Assembly: GCF_024606225.1 (NCBI RefSeq)
Contig: NZ_JAGRPU010000038.1
Coordinates: 1 to 53,477 of the forward strand
DNA length: 53,477 nt
Direction of reading: 5' to 3'
DNA from: Endozoicomonas sp. ISHI1
Lineage (GTDB): Bacteria > Pseudomonadota > Gammaproteobacteria > Pseudomonadales > Endozoicomonadaceae
The number at the start of each line of letters is the position of its first letter. Position 1 is the first letter of the stretch. Under the pieces are notes generated by a model, which saw only the letters and a program-made list of their open reading frames with translations, had not been told where the DNA came from and ran no database searches. A program made the position numbers and the translations under genes. Of the stretch, positions 39,463-53,026 are shown piece by piece.

Positions 39463-40839
39463 TTACTTTCCGATACAGAACGAAGAGAAAATCCTGCCCA
39501 GTAAATCATCGCTGGAGAACTCGCCGGTGATTTCACCCAAGGCTTTCTGGGCATGTCGCAAATCTTCTGCCAGAAGTTCTCCCGCTCCCATGTATTCAAG
39601 CTGCTTCTGACCGTTATCCAGAAACTCTTCTGCTCTGCGCAGTGCATCCAGATGTCTGCGCCGGGCAGAGAAACCTCCCTCCATAGCTCCCTCATACCCC
39701 ATACAGGCTTTCAGGTGCTCTCTGAGGGCATCCAGGCCACGTTCTCTCATTGCGCACGCCCTGATCAGGGGAACCCCTTGAACAGCTTCTATGCCGGCCT
39801 GTTCGCCTGTCAGATCAATTTTATTACGGATGACTGTTAACTTTTCTCTGGAAGGCAATCGATCAACAAACTCAGGCCATATGTCGTGAGGATCGATTGC
39901 GTCAGTAGTGGAGCCATCCACCATTAAAAGCACTCTGTCGGCGTCTTCTATTTCTCTGAAAGCCCGTTCTACACCAATCTGTTCGACCTTGTCATCAGTC
40001 TCTCGCAGACCGGCGGTATCAATAACATGCAAGGGCATACCGTCGATATTGATATGCTCTCTGAGAACATCACGAGTGGTGCCGGCAATGTCCGTTACGA
40101 TAGCCGACTCCCGTCCTGATAACGCATTCAAAAGACTGGATTTACCCGCATTGGGACGCCCGGCAATCACAACGGTCATCCCCTCACGCTGAATAGCCCC
40201 CTGACCTGCCTCTGTTATAACCAGTGCAAGGTGGCTGATGATGGTTTTGAGATCGCCTGCCACTTTACCATCGGCCAGAAAATCAATCTCTTCTTCCGGA
40301 AAGTCGATGGCGGCTTCAACATAAATTCTCAGTTCAATCAGAGCTTCGACCAGCTCATTCACTTTTCTGGAGAAAACACCTTGCAATGATCTTAGTGCCG
40401 ATCTGGCTGCCTGTTCTGAAGTACTGTCAATCAAATCTGCGACGGCCTCGGCCTGTGCCAGATCCATCTTGTCATTCAAAAAGGCTCTTTCGGAAAACTC
40501 TCCGGGATTGGCCAGCCTGATCCCCAGGGCATTAATTCTCTTCAGCAACAAATCCAGAATGACCGGACCGCCATGTCCCTGGAACTCTATAACGTCCTCT
40601 CCGGTGAATGAATTGGGATTAGGAAAATAAAGAGCCAAGCCCTCGTCCAGTACCTTATCCCGCTCATCATAAAAAGGACCGTAATGTGCATAGCGGGGAC
40701 TGGGTTCCTTTTTCAGAATCTCTCTGGCTACCCGCAAAGCTCCAGGGCCCGAGACCCTGATGATACCCACTCCGCCCCTACCGGGAGCGGTAGCCTGAGC
40801 GGCAATAGTGTCTTTATGGAGTGCGCTGAGGTCAGACAT
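39463..40839 (-). CDS. mnmE: tRNA modification GTPase MnmE
   Basis: This 458-residue MnmE (TrmE) works with MnmG in tRNA wobble-uridine modification. The N-terminal tetrahydrofolate-binding domain ([22 protein letters not shown]) is followed by helices. The G domain has [14 protein letters not shown] (G1), the DIAGTTRD switch, DTAGLRE (G3) and NKID (G4). The protein ends in FCIGK, the conserved C-terminal motif with catalytic Cys. It usually lies near mnmG in Pseudomonas-like origins; here 15 kb of other genes separate them. Confidence 0.96.
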   Translation of the reverse strand: MSDLSALHKDTIAAQATAPGRGGVGIIRVSGPGALRVAREILKKEPSPRYAHYGPFYDERDKVLDEGLALYFPNPNSFTGEDVIEFQGHGGPVILDLLLKRINALGIRLANPGEFSERAFLNDKMDLAQAEAVADLIDSTSEQAARSALRSLQGVFSRKVNELVEALIELRIYVEAAIDFPEEEIDFLADGKVAGDLKTIISHLALVITEAGQGAIQREGMTVVIAGRPNAGKSSLLNALSGRESAIVTDIAGTTRDVLREHINIDGMPLHVIDTAGLRETDDKVEQIGVERAFREIEDADRVLLMVDGSTTDAIDPHDIWPEFVDRLPSREKLTVIRNKIDLTGEQAGIEAVQGVPLIRACAMRERGLDALREHLKACMGYEGAMEGGFSARRRHLDALRRAEEFLDNGQKQLEYMGAGELLAEDLRHAQKALGEITGEFSSDDLLGRIFSSFCIGK

Positions 40840-40915
40840 AGCAATAACTGGCTGAGAAAAATAATCGCGTAGTCTAATTCAAGGCAGGTGCTGGCGCTAT
40901 GGCCTTCAAGCATCT

Positions 40916-40948
40916 AAAAAAAACGGACCGTCACAGTCCGTTTTTTTT
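40916..40948. terminator. terminator between yidC and mnmE
   Basis: AAAAACGGAC pairs with GTCCGTTTTT across a 7-base loop, with A and T runs on either side. On the minus strand it ends the rpmH-rnpA-yidD-yidC transcript, so mnmE probably has its own promoter. Confidence 0.85.
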
Positions 40949-40961
40949 GAGAGGTTCAGAC

Positions 40962-42641
40962 TCAGGAGTCTTCCCTCTCGATCTTTCGGGTGATGATATA
41001 TTGCTGAATAATCGACAGAATGTTGTTGGTTACCCAATACAATACCAGACCCGCAGGGAACCAGAGGAAGAATACGGTAAAGATCAGTGGCATCAACTTC
41101 ATTACCTTGGCCTGCACAGGATCAGGAGGCGTCGGGTTCAGCATCTGTTGTGCAAACATTGAAGCCCCCATGATCAGCGGCAAGATGAAGTAAGGGTCCA
41201 TCTGGGACAGATCCTGAATCCAGCCAAGCCAGGGGGCCTGACGCAGTTCTACAGACTCCTGCAGTACCCAGTAGAGGGCGATGAATACCGGCATCTGAAC
41301 AAGAATCGGCAGGCAGCCACCCATTGGGTTTACCTTCTCTTTCTTGTACATCTCCATCATGGCCTGAGACATCTTCTGACGATCGTCGCCATATCTCTCT
41401 TTCAGCTCCTGCATCTTTGGCCCCAGCTTGCGCATTTTAGCCATAGAGCGGAAGCTGGCCTGGTTCAACGGATAGAATACCGCCTTCACACAGACCGTCA
41501 GCAGGATGATTGCCCAGCCCCAGTTGCCCACCAGAGAGTGGATAAACTGCAGCAACATGAACAATGGTTGAGCCAGGAACCAAAGCATACCGAAGTCCAT
41601 GGTCAGCTGCAGGCCGTCTGCCAGGTTCTTCAGAGCAGGTTGGTCTTTAGGACCTGCATAGAGTGTCGCACCGGTGGTCACTTTCTCTCCGGGATTTACT
41701 ACCAGAGGGTCATTGTAGAAACCCACCATAAAGTATTCGTTGTTACGAGATACTTGGGTGTAGTAATTGTGAGGCTTGTGCTGGTCTGGCACCCAAGCAC
41801 TTACAAAGTAGTGTTGAAGAATGGCTGCGTAGCCACCATCAACTCTTTCCTTGAAAGGCTCTTTGCTGAAATCATCAAAAGGCAGCTTCTTGTATGGCTC
41901 GTCAAGTGAACGGACAGCAGCCCCCAGGTAAGTATTCATGGGTGCACTGGAATTCACAGAGCTCGGGTCTTCTGAACCATCACGCTTCAGCTGAGCGTAG
42001 AAGGTATCACGCCATACCCTGTCACTGTTGTTGGCAATTTCATAGGCTATTTTGACCTCATAAGTGCCACGCTCAAAGGTATAAGTTTTGGTCACCTGAA
42101 CATTGTCAGTGGTTCGAGTCAGTTTGACTGTCAGCTGATCCTGACCGGTTGGCAAAGTGTAGCGGCTCTCTGCTGCGCTATAGAGAGGTCTCTGATTCTG
42201 GTCGTTGGTGGGACCGTCGGTAGTAATCAGGCCGCTCTGAGCGGTATAGACACAGGTCACTTCACCTGGTGTACAGTCGGGTCTGTTGACCAGCAGCTGG
42301 AAAGGCGTGGCTTTCTCACCTTCTTCTGGCAGCCAGGCCGGGTACTTGGGCAGGCTGAGCCCAATAATGTCACCACCGGCCGGGTCGATCTGAAGGTTCA
42401 GAGTATCTGTTTTGACAGTAATCAGTTGAGCCGAGGCCTGAACCCTGGCATCCAGAATTTCCGGAGAAGAAGATGATGACGTGATAGTGGGTAAATCAGA
42501 ACCACTTTGAGAAGTGGAGACATTAGCCACAACAGCGTCGCTGGCCGGCCGGGTCTGATTATAATCTTCATTCCATTGCTGAAGTGTAAATACACCAACA
42601 ACGGCTATCGCACCTATCAAGAGTGTTCTTTGCAGATCCAT
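40962..42641 (-). CDS. yidC: membrane protein insertase YidC
   Basis: This 559-residue YidC inserts and folds inner-membrane proteins, alone or with SecYEG. It has an N-terminal signal anchor (TLLIGAIAVVGVFTLQQW), a large periplasmic domain (about 60-340) and five C-terminal helices with the conserved PLNQASFRSMAKMRKLGPKM and MYKKEKVNPMGGCLPIL segments. The order rpmH-rnpA-yidD-yidC is the standard one. Its start overlaps the yidD stop by 25 bases. Confidence 0.95.
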   Translation of the reverse strand: MDLQRTLLIGAIAVVGVFTLQQWNEDYNQTRPASDAVVANVSTSQSGSDLPTITSSSSSPEILDARVQASAQLITVKTDTLNLQIDPAGGDIIGLSLPKYPAWLPEEGEKATPFQLLVNRPDCTPGEVTCVYTAQSGLITTDGPTNDQNQRPLYSAAESRYTLPTGQDQLTVKLTRTTDNVQVTKTYTFERGTYEVKIAYEIANNSDRVWRDTFYAQLKRDGSEDPSSVNSSAPMNTYLGAAVRSLDEPYKKLPFDDFSKEPFKERVDGGYAAILQHYFVSAWVPDQHKPHNYYTQVSRNNEYFMVGFYNDPLVVNPGEKVTTGATLYAGPKDQPALKNLADGLQLTMDFGMLWFLAQPLFMLLQFIHSLVGNWGWAIILLTVCVKAVFYPLNQASFRSMAKMRKLGPKMQELKERYGDDRQKMSQAMMEMYKKEKVNPMGGCLPILVQMPVFIALYWVLQESVELRQAPWLGWIQDLSQMDPYFILPLIMGASMFAQQMLNPTPPDPVQAKVMKLMPLIFTVFFLWFPAGLVLYWVTNNILSIIQQYIITRKIEREDS

Positions 42642-42955
42642 GATGTCCGAGCCAAAGAGTCTTGGTGATGAATATGATCGTCTGATGACCGATGTTGCCT
42701 GTCCGAGGGAGCGGGCACCGGATCAAAACCTCCTGGATGCCAGGGATGGCAACGCAGCAGTCGTTTCAAGGTCAGAAAACTACCTTTCAGAAAACCATGA
42801 TATTCGAGAGCTTCCTGTGAATAGCTGGAACAGCTTGGGTAAAAGCGACAATGCCTGCCCATAATGGGGCTCAGGCAGTAACGGTAGACCTTGATCAATC
42901 CCACGGCACTGCGTCTGGGCAAAAGCACTAGAAAATTCATCATGGGTCTGGTCAT
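42617..42955 (-). CDS. yidD: membrane protein insertion efficiency factor YidD
   Basis: This 112-residue YidD has the family hallmarks: YRYCLSPIMGRHCRFYPSCSSYSQEAL and LLRCHPWHPGGFDPVP. The three cysteines in CRFYPSCSSY and the CHPW motif are kept. It aids insertion of inner-membrane proteins. The first five residues (MTRPM) may not be translated if the second Met is used. It overlaps yidC by 25 bases, indicating coupling. Confidence 0.92.
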   Translation of the reverse strand: MTRPMMNFLVLLPRRSAVGLIKVYRYCLSPIMGRHCRFYPSCSSYSQEALEYHGFLKGSFLTLKRLLRCHPWHPGGFDPVPAPSDRQHRSSDDHIHHQDSLARTSWICKEHS

Positions 42956-43048
42956 GTCGACTTTACTCTGTTTGTGCCGAATCGACAGGAAACATATCGG
43001 CTAATAATTTGAGTGGAGACAGTATGACTGGCTTTCTGAAGAGTGACT

Positions 43049-43112
43049 GGAGGTAGTAACTACCTCCACTGCCACGCAGCAGCACCATAGAGTGCCTGCT
43101 TCAGACTATGGT
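43049..43112. other. paired hairpins between rnpA and yidD
   Basis: GGAGGTAGT-A-ACTACCTCC (43049-43067) is a near-perfect palindrome. ACCATAG (43084-43090) pairs with CTATGGT (43106-43112), which reaches into the rnpA stop region. Neither has a T-run. In a 163-base gap of a normally tight operon they could be processing or attenuation structures. Confidence 0.4.
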
Positions 43113-43118
43113 CTCCAT

Positions 43119-43487
43119 TCAGGAAACCTTCTGCTCATTCCGACGTCCGGCCAGTTTAAACCATTGGTGGGTGAGCAGTTTATTGATATCGCAGCTTTCC
43201 AGCTCATCCAGACCTCTTCTGGCCAGAACAACGATATCGAGATTTCCCAGTTCGCTCTGATGAAGGCGAAAGGTTTCCCGGATATGCCGTTTGACTCGAT
43301 TACGGCCGGTAGCTTTACGGATATTTTTTTTGGCAATCACCAGTCCCAGGCGGGGATGGTTAAGCTCATTCCTGCAAGCCAGTATCAGCAAATGGCGACT
43401 ACTGACCTTGATATCCGTATGGTCGAAAACCTGCTTGAAATCAGCTGCTGAGCAAAGTCGCAAATTGCGACCAAAAGCGAAGCTCAC
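43119..43487 (-). CDS. rnpA: ribonuclease P protein component
   Basis: This 122-residue protein subunit of RNase P works with the RNA subunit to mature tRNA 5' ends. The family signature is GLVIAKKNIRKATGRNRVKRHIRETFR. The start is GTG 43487, as is common for rnpA, giving MSFAFGRNLRLCSAADFKQVF. It lies 13 bases downstream of rpmH, the usual coupling. Confidence 0.94.
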   Translation of the reverse strand: MSFAFGRNLRLCSAADFKQVFDHTDIKVSSRHLLILACRNELNHPRLGLVIAKKNIRKATGRNRVKRHIRETFRLHQSELGNLDIVVLARRGLDELESCDINKLLTHQWFKLAGRRNEQKVS

Positions 43488-43500
43488 CTGTCAATCCAAA

Positions 43501-43635
43501 TCAGGCAGCCAGACGCTTGCGACCTTTGGCACGACGACGGTTGATAACCGCACGACCGTTCTTGGTAGCCATGCGAGCACGGAAACCGTGATTGCGCTTG
43601 CGCTTCAGATTGCTGGGCTGAAATGTTCTTTTCAT
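43501..43635 (-). CDS. rpmH: 50S ribosomal protein L34
   Basis: This 44-residue L34 starts [19 protein letters not shown] and ends KGRKRLAA, almost identical to the bacterial consensus. It is very short and basic, and binds 23S rRNA. It is the first gene of the leftward rpmH-rnpA-yidD-yidC operon and diverges from dnaA across the DnaA-box region. Confidence 0.97.
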   Translation of the reverse strand: MKRTFQPSNLKRKRNHGFRARMATKNGRAVINRRRAKGRKRLAA

Positions 43636-44476
43636 GACGTTACTCGTTTTATCGATTTACAAAAAGACGGGCATTCTAAGTAATTGAGGGATTAGCGTCA
43701 ATTTGCATTTGTCAAGAGTTTGCCACAGGGGTTGAGGGCTTAATCCTTAGAAGGCTGTCAGCTCTTTGCGGATATCAGAAGTGGCTAGTCAATAAGAGTA
43801 TTTTTATAAGGGAAATTACGTTCTCTTATATATAGAGAAAAAACAGCATTCCAACGACTTAACATGCCTTTTTAAATAAAAAATATTTTTTGGCTAATTC
43901 AAGATAATGAAATACATATAGTACATATGTACTTGAGTAATGTTGTTTTGTTTTTTTTATGAATATTAAGCAGTCGTTTTTATGTGGATAAGTCTCATAA
44001 AGCCTGATAATCAGTGGGTTTGTTCATGTGTGTGAATGTGTAGAAAATCAGCGGCTATACTGTTTTCTTCTTGCCGATAGCTTGTGTATAACCCGCGGTT
44101 TTATGCACAGAGCTTGAATACATCATACTTATGCACAGCTCGCTCATCTTTGATTAGCCTCTATTAGCACAGCCTTTTCCACATTATTTTTTCATAACAG
44201 GCCGTCCCTTTTTTATCCCTTTATTACTTTTAATATATTGATAATTAAGTAAAAATATTTTTTTGGGACTTGTTTTCAAGAAATTTAAGGTGTGGATAAC
44301 TTTCCCCCGAAAGGATACAATTGAAGCTGTTTTTTGCTTATTCTTCCTACGTTCCTGCAATGCTCTGTTGTGGAGGAATAGGTGTTTCTGGACAGATTCT
44401 GTTTCCTGTCTATAGCGAAGTCGTCCGGCAGGCAGGTTGAATGGCTTCCACTTCACCCTTTTTCAGGAGAGCGCCT
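43636..44476. other. rpmH-dnaA intergenic region with DnaA boxes (candidate oriC)
   Basis: This 840-base gap has five consensus-class DnaA boxes: TGTGGATAA at 43983-43991 and 44291-44299, TGTGTATAA at 44083-44091, and TTATGCACA at 44101-44109 and 44129-44137. A near match TTTTCCACA lies at 44175-44183. AT-rich tracts lie on both sides (43790-43980 and 44185-44290) and could unwind. This is where oriC lies in Pseudomonas. The region must also contain the rpmH and dnaA promoters, and some boxes may serve dnaA autoregulation. Confidence 0.75.
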
Positions 44477-46039
44477 GTGCCTTTAGAGCTCTGGCAAAAG
44501 TGTGTGGACTTGCTTCAAGATGAGCTGTCCTCACAGCAGTTCAATACCTGGATTCGCCCACTAAAAGTGATGGGTGATGAACACGATCTTTGCCTGCTGG
44601 CTCCTAATCGCTTTGTTGCGGACTGGGTGAAAGAGAAGTTCCTGCCTCGCATCGAGGAAATTCTTGATGAACTGACCGACGGACAGTCTCCGGCGGTAGC
44701 TTTGGCGGTGTCGAACCGTCGTCCCCAGTCTCTCAGTCGCAGAACATCTCCACCTGCCAGCAGGCCTGTGAACACAGAAGAACCCAAGCCCGTTGCAAAA
44801 GAAAAGAAGGCAGTGACCCGTGAGTTAGTGTCCAGTCTCACTGAAGCATCAAGTTCTTCCGGCATTCAGCCTGTGCCGTCTGAGAGCATTGAGCCTCCTG
44901 CCGTGACCAAGAAAGTCAATCCTCTGAAAGCAAAAGAGGATACCGGCAGCAATCATCCTGTTAACAAGGAAGAAGCTTCTTCCGGACGACAAATAGACGT
45001 CGAAGGTTCAATAAAACATAATAGCTCCCTGAATGCTCACTTTACTTTTGATACCTTTGTTGAAGGTAAATCAAACCAGCTGGCACTTGCAGCAGCCCGT
45101 CAGGTTTCTGAAAATCCGGGAGCTGCTTACAATCCACTTTTTTTATACGGCGGTGTTGGTCTGGGTAAAACTCACCTTATGCACGCGGTGGGTAATTCTC
45201 TGGTTCGTCAAAATCGTAATGCCAGAGTCGTTTATTTGCATTCCGAGCGATTTGTTGCCGATATGGTCAAAGCGTTGCAATTGAATGCTATCAATGACTT
45301 CAAGCGCTACTATCGCTCCGTCGATGCCCTGCTGATTGATGACATCCAGTTCTTTGCCGGAAAAGAACGTTCCCAGGAAGAATTTTTTCATACCTTCAAT
45401 GCCCTGCTTGAGGGTGGTCAACAAATGATTCTGACCTGTGATCGTTACCCCAAGGAAATCAATGGTGTTGAGGAGCGATTAAAGTCGCGATTTGGGTGGG
45501 GCCTGACTGTCGCAGTAGAACCTCCGGAGCTTGAAACCCGGGTAGCCATACTGATGAAGAAGGCAGAGCAACAAAAAGTGGAATTGCCTCATGAGGCAGC
45601 TTTCTTTATTGCCCAGAGAATTCGGTCCAATGTGCGTGAACTGGAAGGCGCTCTGAAACGAGTGATTGCCAGTGCCCACTTTATGGGGCGCAAGATTGAT
45701 ATCGACCTCATCAGGGAGTCCCTGAAGGATCTGCTTGCTTTGCAGGATAAACAGGTCAGTATTGATAATATTCAAAGAACTGTGGCTGAGTACTACAAGA
45801 TCAAGGTTGCTGATATTCTGTCTAAACGTCGCAGCCGTTCTGTGGCCAGACCCAGGCAGATCGCAATGGCTCTTTCCAAGGAGTTAACCAGTCATAGCCT
45901 GCCTGAAATTGGTGACGCTTATGGCGGACGAGATCATACCACTGTACTTCATGCCTGCCGTAAAGTGAAAGAGCTGGTGGATGAAGACGGTGAAATCCGT
46001 GATGACTACAAAAATCTATTGAGATCGCTGACTAGCTGA
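44477..46039 (+). CDS. dnaA: chromosomal replication initiator protein DnaA
   Basis: This 520-residue DnaA has domain I ([25 protein letters not shown]), a long Pro/Ser/Lys-rich domain II linker (about residues 80-190), the AAA+ domain III (Walker [11 protein letters not shown]; Walker [10 protein letters not shown]) and the DNA-binding domain IV signature [22 protein letters not shown] 44477 is chosen because AGGAG lies eight bases upstream and the protein then begins MPLELWQKC as in relatives. An ATG 36 bases earlier (44441) is in frame but has only a weak ribosome-binding site. It is followed by dnaN. Confidence 0.95.
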   Translation: MPLELWQKCVDLLQDELSSQQFNTWIRPLKVMGDEHDLCLLAPNRFVADWVKEKFLPRIEEILDELTDGQSPAVALAVSNRRPQSLSRRTSPPASRPVNTEEPKPVAKEKKAVTRELVSSLTEASSSSGIQPVPSESIEPPAVTKKVNPLKAKEDTGSNHPVNKEEASSGRQIDVEGSIKHNSSLNAHFTFDTFVEGKSNQLALAAARQVSENPGAAYNPLFLYGGVGLGKTHLMHAVGNSLVRQNRNARVVYLHSERFVADMVKALQLNAINDFKRYYRSVDALLIDDIQFFAGKERSQEEFFHTFNALLEGGQQMILTCDRYPKEINGVEERLKSRFGWGLTVAVEPPELETRVAILMKKAEQQKVELPHEAAFFIAQRIRSNVRELEGALKRVIASAHFMGRKIDIDLIRESLKDLLALQDKQVSIDNIQRTVAEYYKIKVADILSKRRSRSVARPRQIAMALSKELTSHSLPEIGDAYGGRDHTTVLHACRKVKELVDEDGEIRDDYKNLLRSLTS

Positions 46040-46124
46040 TTTTGATTCAGTCAGCAGATATTTAATGAATTCAGGAAGAAAGTCATTGTGACTGCCTTCC
46101 AGATAGCCAAGAGAAAGGAAAGCG

Positions 46125-47228
46125 ATGAAATTTACCATTAATCGGGAAGCATTGCTCAAGCCACTTCAACTGGTGGCGGGTGTTGTTGAGCGCAGACAGA
46201 CTCTACCTGTATTGTCCAACGTCCTGATGGTGGTGGACGGTGATCAACTCTCATTGACAGGTACCGACCTGGAGGTGGAGCTGGTAGGTCGAGTGACACT
46301 GGATGACGTCTCTGAGGGCGGAGAAATTACTGTTCCCGCCCGAAAGCTAATGGATATCTGCAAGTCTCTTCCGGAAAACGCTTTGATTGAGTTTTCCCAG
46401 GATGATCAACGGGTCAAGCTGAAAGCAGGCCGTTCTCGCTTTACACTGTCCACTCTGCCTGCCAACGAATTTCCAAGCATTGACGAAGAAGCAGGTTCCA
46501 TGACCTTTACTATTGGTCAGAGTCGTTTGCGTCGATTGATTGATCGCTCTGGTTTTGCTATGGCGCAACAGGACGTCCGTTATTATCTGAACGGTATGCT
46601 GATTGAAGTCAGCCAGAATACGCTGAGATTTGTTGCTACCGATGGGCATCGTCTGGCTATGTGTACTGTCGATGCTGATATTAATCAGCTTGATCGTCAT
46701 CAGGTCATCGTTCCTCGTAAGGGGATTTTGGAGATGGCTCGTCTTCTGACGGAAGGTGAAGAGATGGTTCATATCTCTTTGGGGGCAAACCATATCAGGG
46801 CGAAAACCGGGGACTTTATATTTACCTCCAAACTGGTGGACGGAAAATTCCCTGATTATGATCGTGTTATCCCCCGTGGTGGCGACAAGATTATTATTGG
46901 TGATCGTCAGGAACTTCGTCAGGCTTTCCAACGCGCTTCCATTCTTTCCAATGAAAAGTACCGTGGTATTCGCCTGATCCTTTCTGATGGTTTACTTAAG
47001 GTGATGGCCAACAACCCTGAGCAGGAAGAAGCCGAAGAAGAGATCAGTCTGGCTTACCACGGTGAAACTCTGGAAGTGGGTTTCAACGTCAGTTACTTGC
47101 TGGATGTTTTGTCTGTTATCACTGGTGAATCCGTCAAGATTACCCTCTCTGACCCTAACAGCAGTGCTCTGCTGGAAGAGTCTGATGCCAGTGACTCCAC
47201 TTATGTTGTTATGCCTATGAGACTTTAA
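46125..47228 (+). CDS. dnaN: DNA polymerase III beta sliding clamp
   Basis: This 367-residue beta clamp encircles DNA and tethers polymerase III. Three repeats of the clamp fold are present. It starts MKFTINREALLKPLQLVAGVVERRQTLPVLSNVL and ends YVVMPMRL, both family hallmarks. It lies 85 bases after dnaA and is probably co-transcribed with it. Confidence 0.97.
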   Translation: MKFTINREALLKPLQLVAGVVERRQTLPVLSNVLMVVDGDQLSLTGTDLEVELVGRVTLDDVSEGGEITVPARKLMDICKSLPENALIEFSQDDQRVKLKAGRSRFTLSTLPANEFPSIDEEAGSMTFTIGQSRLRRLIDRSGFAMAQQDVRYYLNGMLIEVSQNTLRFVATDGHRLAMCTVDADINQLDRHQVIVPRKGILEMARLLTEGEEMVHISLGANHIRAKTGDFIFTSKLVDGKFPDYDRVIPRGGDKIIIGDRQELRQAFQRASILSNEKYRGIRLILSDGLLKVMANNPEQEEAEEEISLAYHGETLEVGFNVSYLLDVLSVITGESVKITLSDPNSSALLEESDASDSTYVVMPMRL

Positions 47229-47349
47229 TGAAGGTGTTTTTACCATCATTCGAGGCTTTTTTACTGTTCAGGGCCTTTTCAAGGCAAAAGGCTCTCTCAT
47301 CATTACAAGCTTTTGTGAAGTATGTCATTCCCGACAGGGTGATAGGAAA

Positions 47350-50923
<3,574 letters not shown>

Positions 50924-51065
50924 TACCCCATAGTTGCACTCAGGGTCCTTAGACAAAGCGGCTCTGAGCGCAATCAATTAACCCTCTTTCGGGCAAATAA
51001 AGTTATGCTGCACCGTTGATACATCAGCAGTATACTTGAGGCCTCCGATTCAACAGTTGACAGAC

Positions 51066-51647
51066 ATGTACCATTCAGTAATTCGTGCAGAACTCGAAGA
51101 AGCCCAACAGCTTCTGGAGCGCTTTCTTAATGATGAAACCTGTATTGATGCTATAGATCGTGCTGCGAGCCTGCTGGCCGAGGCCTTTAAGCAGGGTGGA
51201 AAGGTTATTTCCTGTGGTAACGGAGGCTCTCATTGCGATGCTATGCACTTTGCTGAAGAACTGACTGGCCGCTATCGTGATAACCGTCCTGCTTACCCGG
51301 CGATTGCCATCTCTGATGTCAGTCACCTCTCTTGTGTCTCCAATGATTACGGTTATGAGTATGTGTTCTCGCGTTATCTGGAAGGCGTTGGCTTTGAGGG
51401 CGATGTCCTGTTCGGGCTCAGTACCAGTGGTAACTCTGTCAATATCCTGAAAGCGGTTGAAGCGGCCCGGAAAAAAGGGATGAAAGTGATTCTTCTGACG
51501 GGTAAGGATGGTGGAAAAATGGAAGGTCTGGCGGATGTAGAGATCAGGGTGCCCCACTTCGGATACGCTGACCGAATCCAGGAAATTCACATCAAAGCCA
51601 TTCATATCATGATTCAACTGATCGAGAAGTACATGGCTTCCTCTTAG
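51066..51647 (+). CDS. gmhA: phosphoheptose isomerase
   Basis: This 193-residue GmhA converts sedoheptulose 7-phosphate to D-glycero-D-manno-heptose 7-phosphate, the first step of lipopolysaccharide core heptose synthesis. The SIS domain motifs [34 protein letters not shown] and [19 protein letters not shown] are nearly identical to E. coli. ATG 51066 ([10 protein letters not shown]) matches the usual start; a longer in-frame start at 51036 is less likely. gmhB lies close by on the opposite strand. Confidence 0.95.
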   Translation: MYHSVIRAELEEAQQLLERFLNDETCIDAIDRAASLLAEAFKQGGKVISCGNGGSHCDAMHFAEELTGRYRDNRPAYPAIAISDVSHLSCVSNDYGYEYVFSRYLEGVGFEGDVLFGLSTSGNSVNILKAVEAARKKGMKVILLTGKDGGKMEGLADVEIRVPHFGYADRIQEIHIKAIHIMIQLIEKYMASS

Positions 51648-51665
51648 TGATTTGATGGCAAGCCA

Positions 51666-51702
51666 ACATCTTCATCACCTGTTATCCGGTGATGAATGAT
51701 GT
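51666..51702. terminator. bidirectional hairpin between gmhA and plsC
   Basis: ACATCTTCATCACC pairs with GGTGATGAATGATGT (one bulge) around an 8-base loop, between two convergent genes. There is no strong T-run. Confidence 0.5.
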
Positions 51703-51708
51703 CTGAGC

Positions 51709-52449
51709 TTAAGCCCCTTCCGATTTCCCATTCATGTTATCCAGTGTATTGGAAATCCAGTCCCGAGCTTCATTATTAATCTCCAGCGCCGTCCTGTCTT
51801 TGGTTTCTATGACTGTTCCTATATGAAGCTGAATGGTCCCGGGCTTTTTTAGAAAACTGTTCATAGGCCAGCAAGCAGCGGCATTATGGGCAATGGGCAG
51901 TACATTAACCCCAGCCTTTCGTGCCAGATTGACACCGCCTCTTGAGAACTTGCCTAGCTGGCCATTAGGATTACGAGTACCTTCTGGAAAAATCAAAACC
52001 CAACGACCGTCGTGCAAAGCTGAAGTACCCTGTTCTACTACATCGTTTAATGCGGCCCTTGGATCATTACGATTAATGGCGATAGGTTTAATGAGTCTGA
52101 TGGCCCAGCCAAAGAATGGAATTTTCAATAGCTCTTTCTTAAGAACCGGAGCCTGAGGGCTAAAGAGCGTCTGCAGGAAAAACGTTTCCCAAGTGCTTTG
52201 GTGATTACTGATCATGACGCATGGGATGTCAGTAATGTTTTCTTTTCCATGTACTTCATACTTTATCCCACAGATAAATCTGGCCAGTCCCATAGCGATA
52301 ATCGCCCAGTACTTCACCAGTATGTTGTGGCGTCTGTTCATGGGAACGAGAGGAGCAACAAAAACCATTACCATGGACCAGAAAACAGTAAAAATGGTCA
52401 GCAGGAAATAAAATAAAGCTGTTCTTATGGATTGAACGACGAGTGACAT
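51709..52449 (-). CDS. plsC: 1-acyl-sn-glycerol-3-phosphate acyltransferase
   Basis: This 246-residue membrane acyltransferase makes phosphatidic acid from lysophosphatidic acid. The N-terminal helix is FYFLLTIFTVFWSMVMVFVAPL. Motif I is MISNHQSTWETFFL (HX4E rather than the classical HX4D), and motif III is FPEGTRNPNG. Proteins with the HQSTWE form occur in related gammaproteobacteria. It is 16 bases downstream of gmhB and likely co-transcribed with it. Confidence 0.9.
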   Translation of the reverse strand: MSLVVQSIRTALFYFLLTIFTVFWSMVMVFVAPLVPMNRRHNILVKYWAIIAMGLARFICGIKYEVHGKENITDIPCVMISNHQSTWETFFLQTLFSPQAPVLKKELLKIPFFGWAIRLIKPIAINRNDPRAALNDVVEQGTSALHDGRWVLIFPEGTRNPNGQLGKFSRGGVNLARKAGVNVLPIAHNAAACWPMNSFLKKPGTIQLHIGTVIETKDRTALEINNEARDWISNTLDNMNGKSEGA

Positions 52450-52465
52450 TTAAAACCTATTGTGT

Positions 52466-53026
52466 TTATCCTTGAAGACTGATCTGTGACTGTCCGATAA
52501 TGAAGCGAGTAAAAGCGGCCAAGTCTTCAAACACTGGCACATTATCAAGACCTTCCCCTTTATTTAGCGTTCTGACGCCCTTGCCGGTTTTTACCAGAGC
52601 TACCTTACATCCCACTGCTTGCCCTGCCTCAAGATCTCTTAGAGAGTCCCCGACGACCCAGGCAGATGATGCAGGAATGTTTAGAGTTTCTTCGATCTGT
52701 TCAATCATCCCCGGAAGAGGCTTTCTGCAACAACATTGATCGTCAGGGCCATGGGGACAGTATTGAATGCAGTCAATCTTGCCACCTTCTGAAACCACCA
52801 GATCGAGCATTTTTTGATGCATGGCCTTGAGGGTTTCTTCAGTAAAGTAACCTCTGGCAAGGCCCGACTGGTTGGTTGCAATGGCGATGGAATACCCTGC
52901 CCTGCTGAGCCTGGCTATAGCTTCAATGCTGCCAGGCAGAGGAATCCACTCATCTACCGAACGAATGTAGTGGTCAGAGTCTTTATTAATGACTCCGTCG
53001 CGGTCAAGAATGATCAGTTTGCTCAT
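52466..53026 (-). CDS. gmhB: D-glycero-beta-D-manno-heptose 1,7-bisphosphate 7-phosphatase
   Basis: This 186-residue HAD phosphatase acts in the same heptose pathway as GmhA. The nucleophile motif is LDRDGVINKD, motif II is ATNQSGLARGYF, the zinc-binding cysteine loop is CPHGPDDQCCCRKP, and the final acidic motif is VVGDSLRDLEAG. ATG 53026 (MSKLIILDRDG) is the normal start; the longer frame to 53059 is not needed. In Pseudomonas-like genomes glyS and glyQ usually follow upstream; here an IS200/IS605 element occupies that side. Confidence 0.93.
   Translation of the reverse strand: MSKLIILDRDGVINKDSDHYIRSVDEWIPLPGSIEAIARLSRAGYSIAIATNQSGLARGYFTEETLKAMHQKMLDLVVSEGGKIDCIQYCPHGPDDQCCCRKPLPGMIEQIEETLNIPASSAWVVGDSLRDLEAGQAVGCKVALVKTGKGVRTLNKGEGLDNVPVFEDLAAFTRFIIGQSQISLQG

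Noticed and set aside
43690-43980. Possible small gene in the rpmH-dnaA gap
   Set aside because: Only short frames in very AT-rich sequence with no ribosome-binding site; better explained as part of the origin region.
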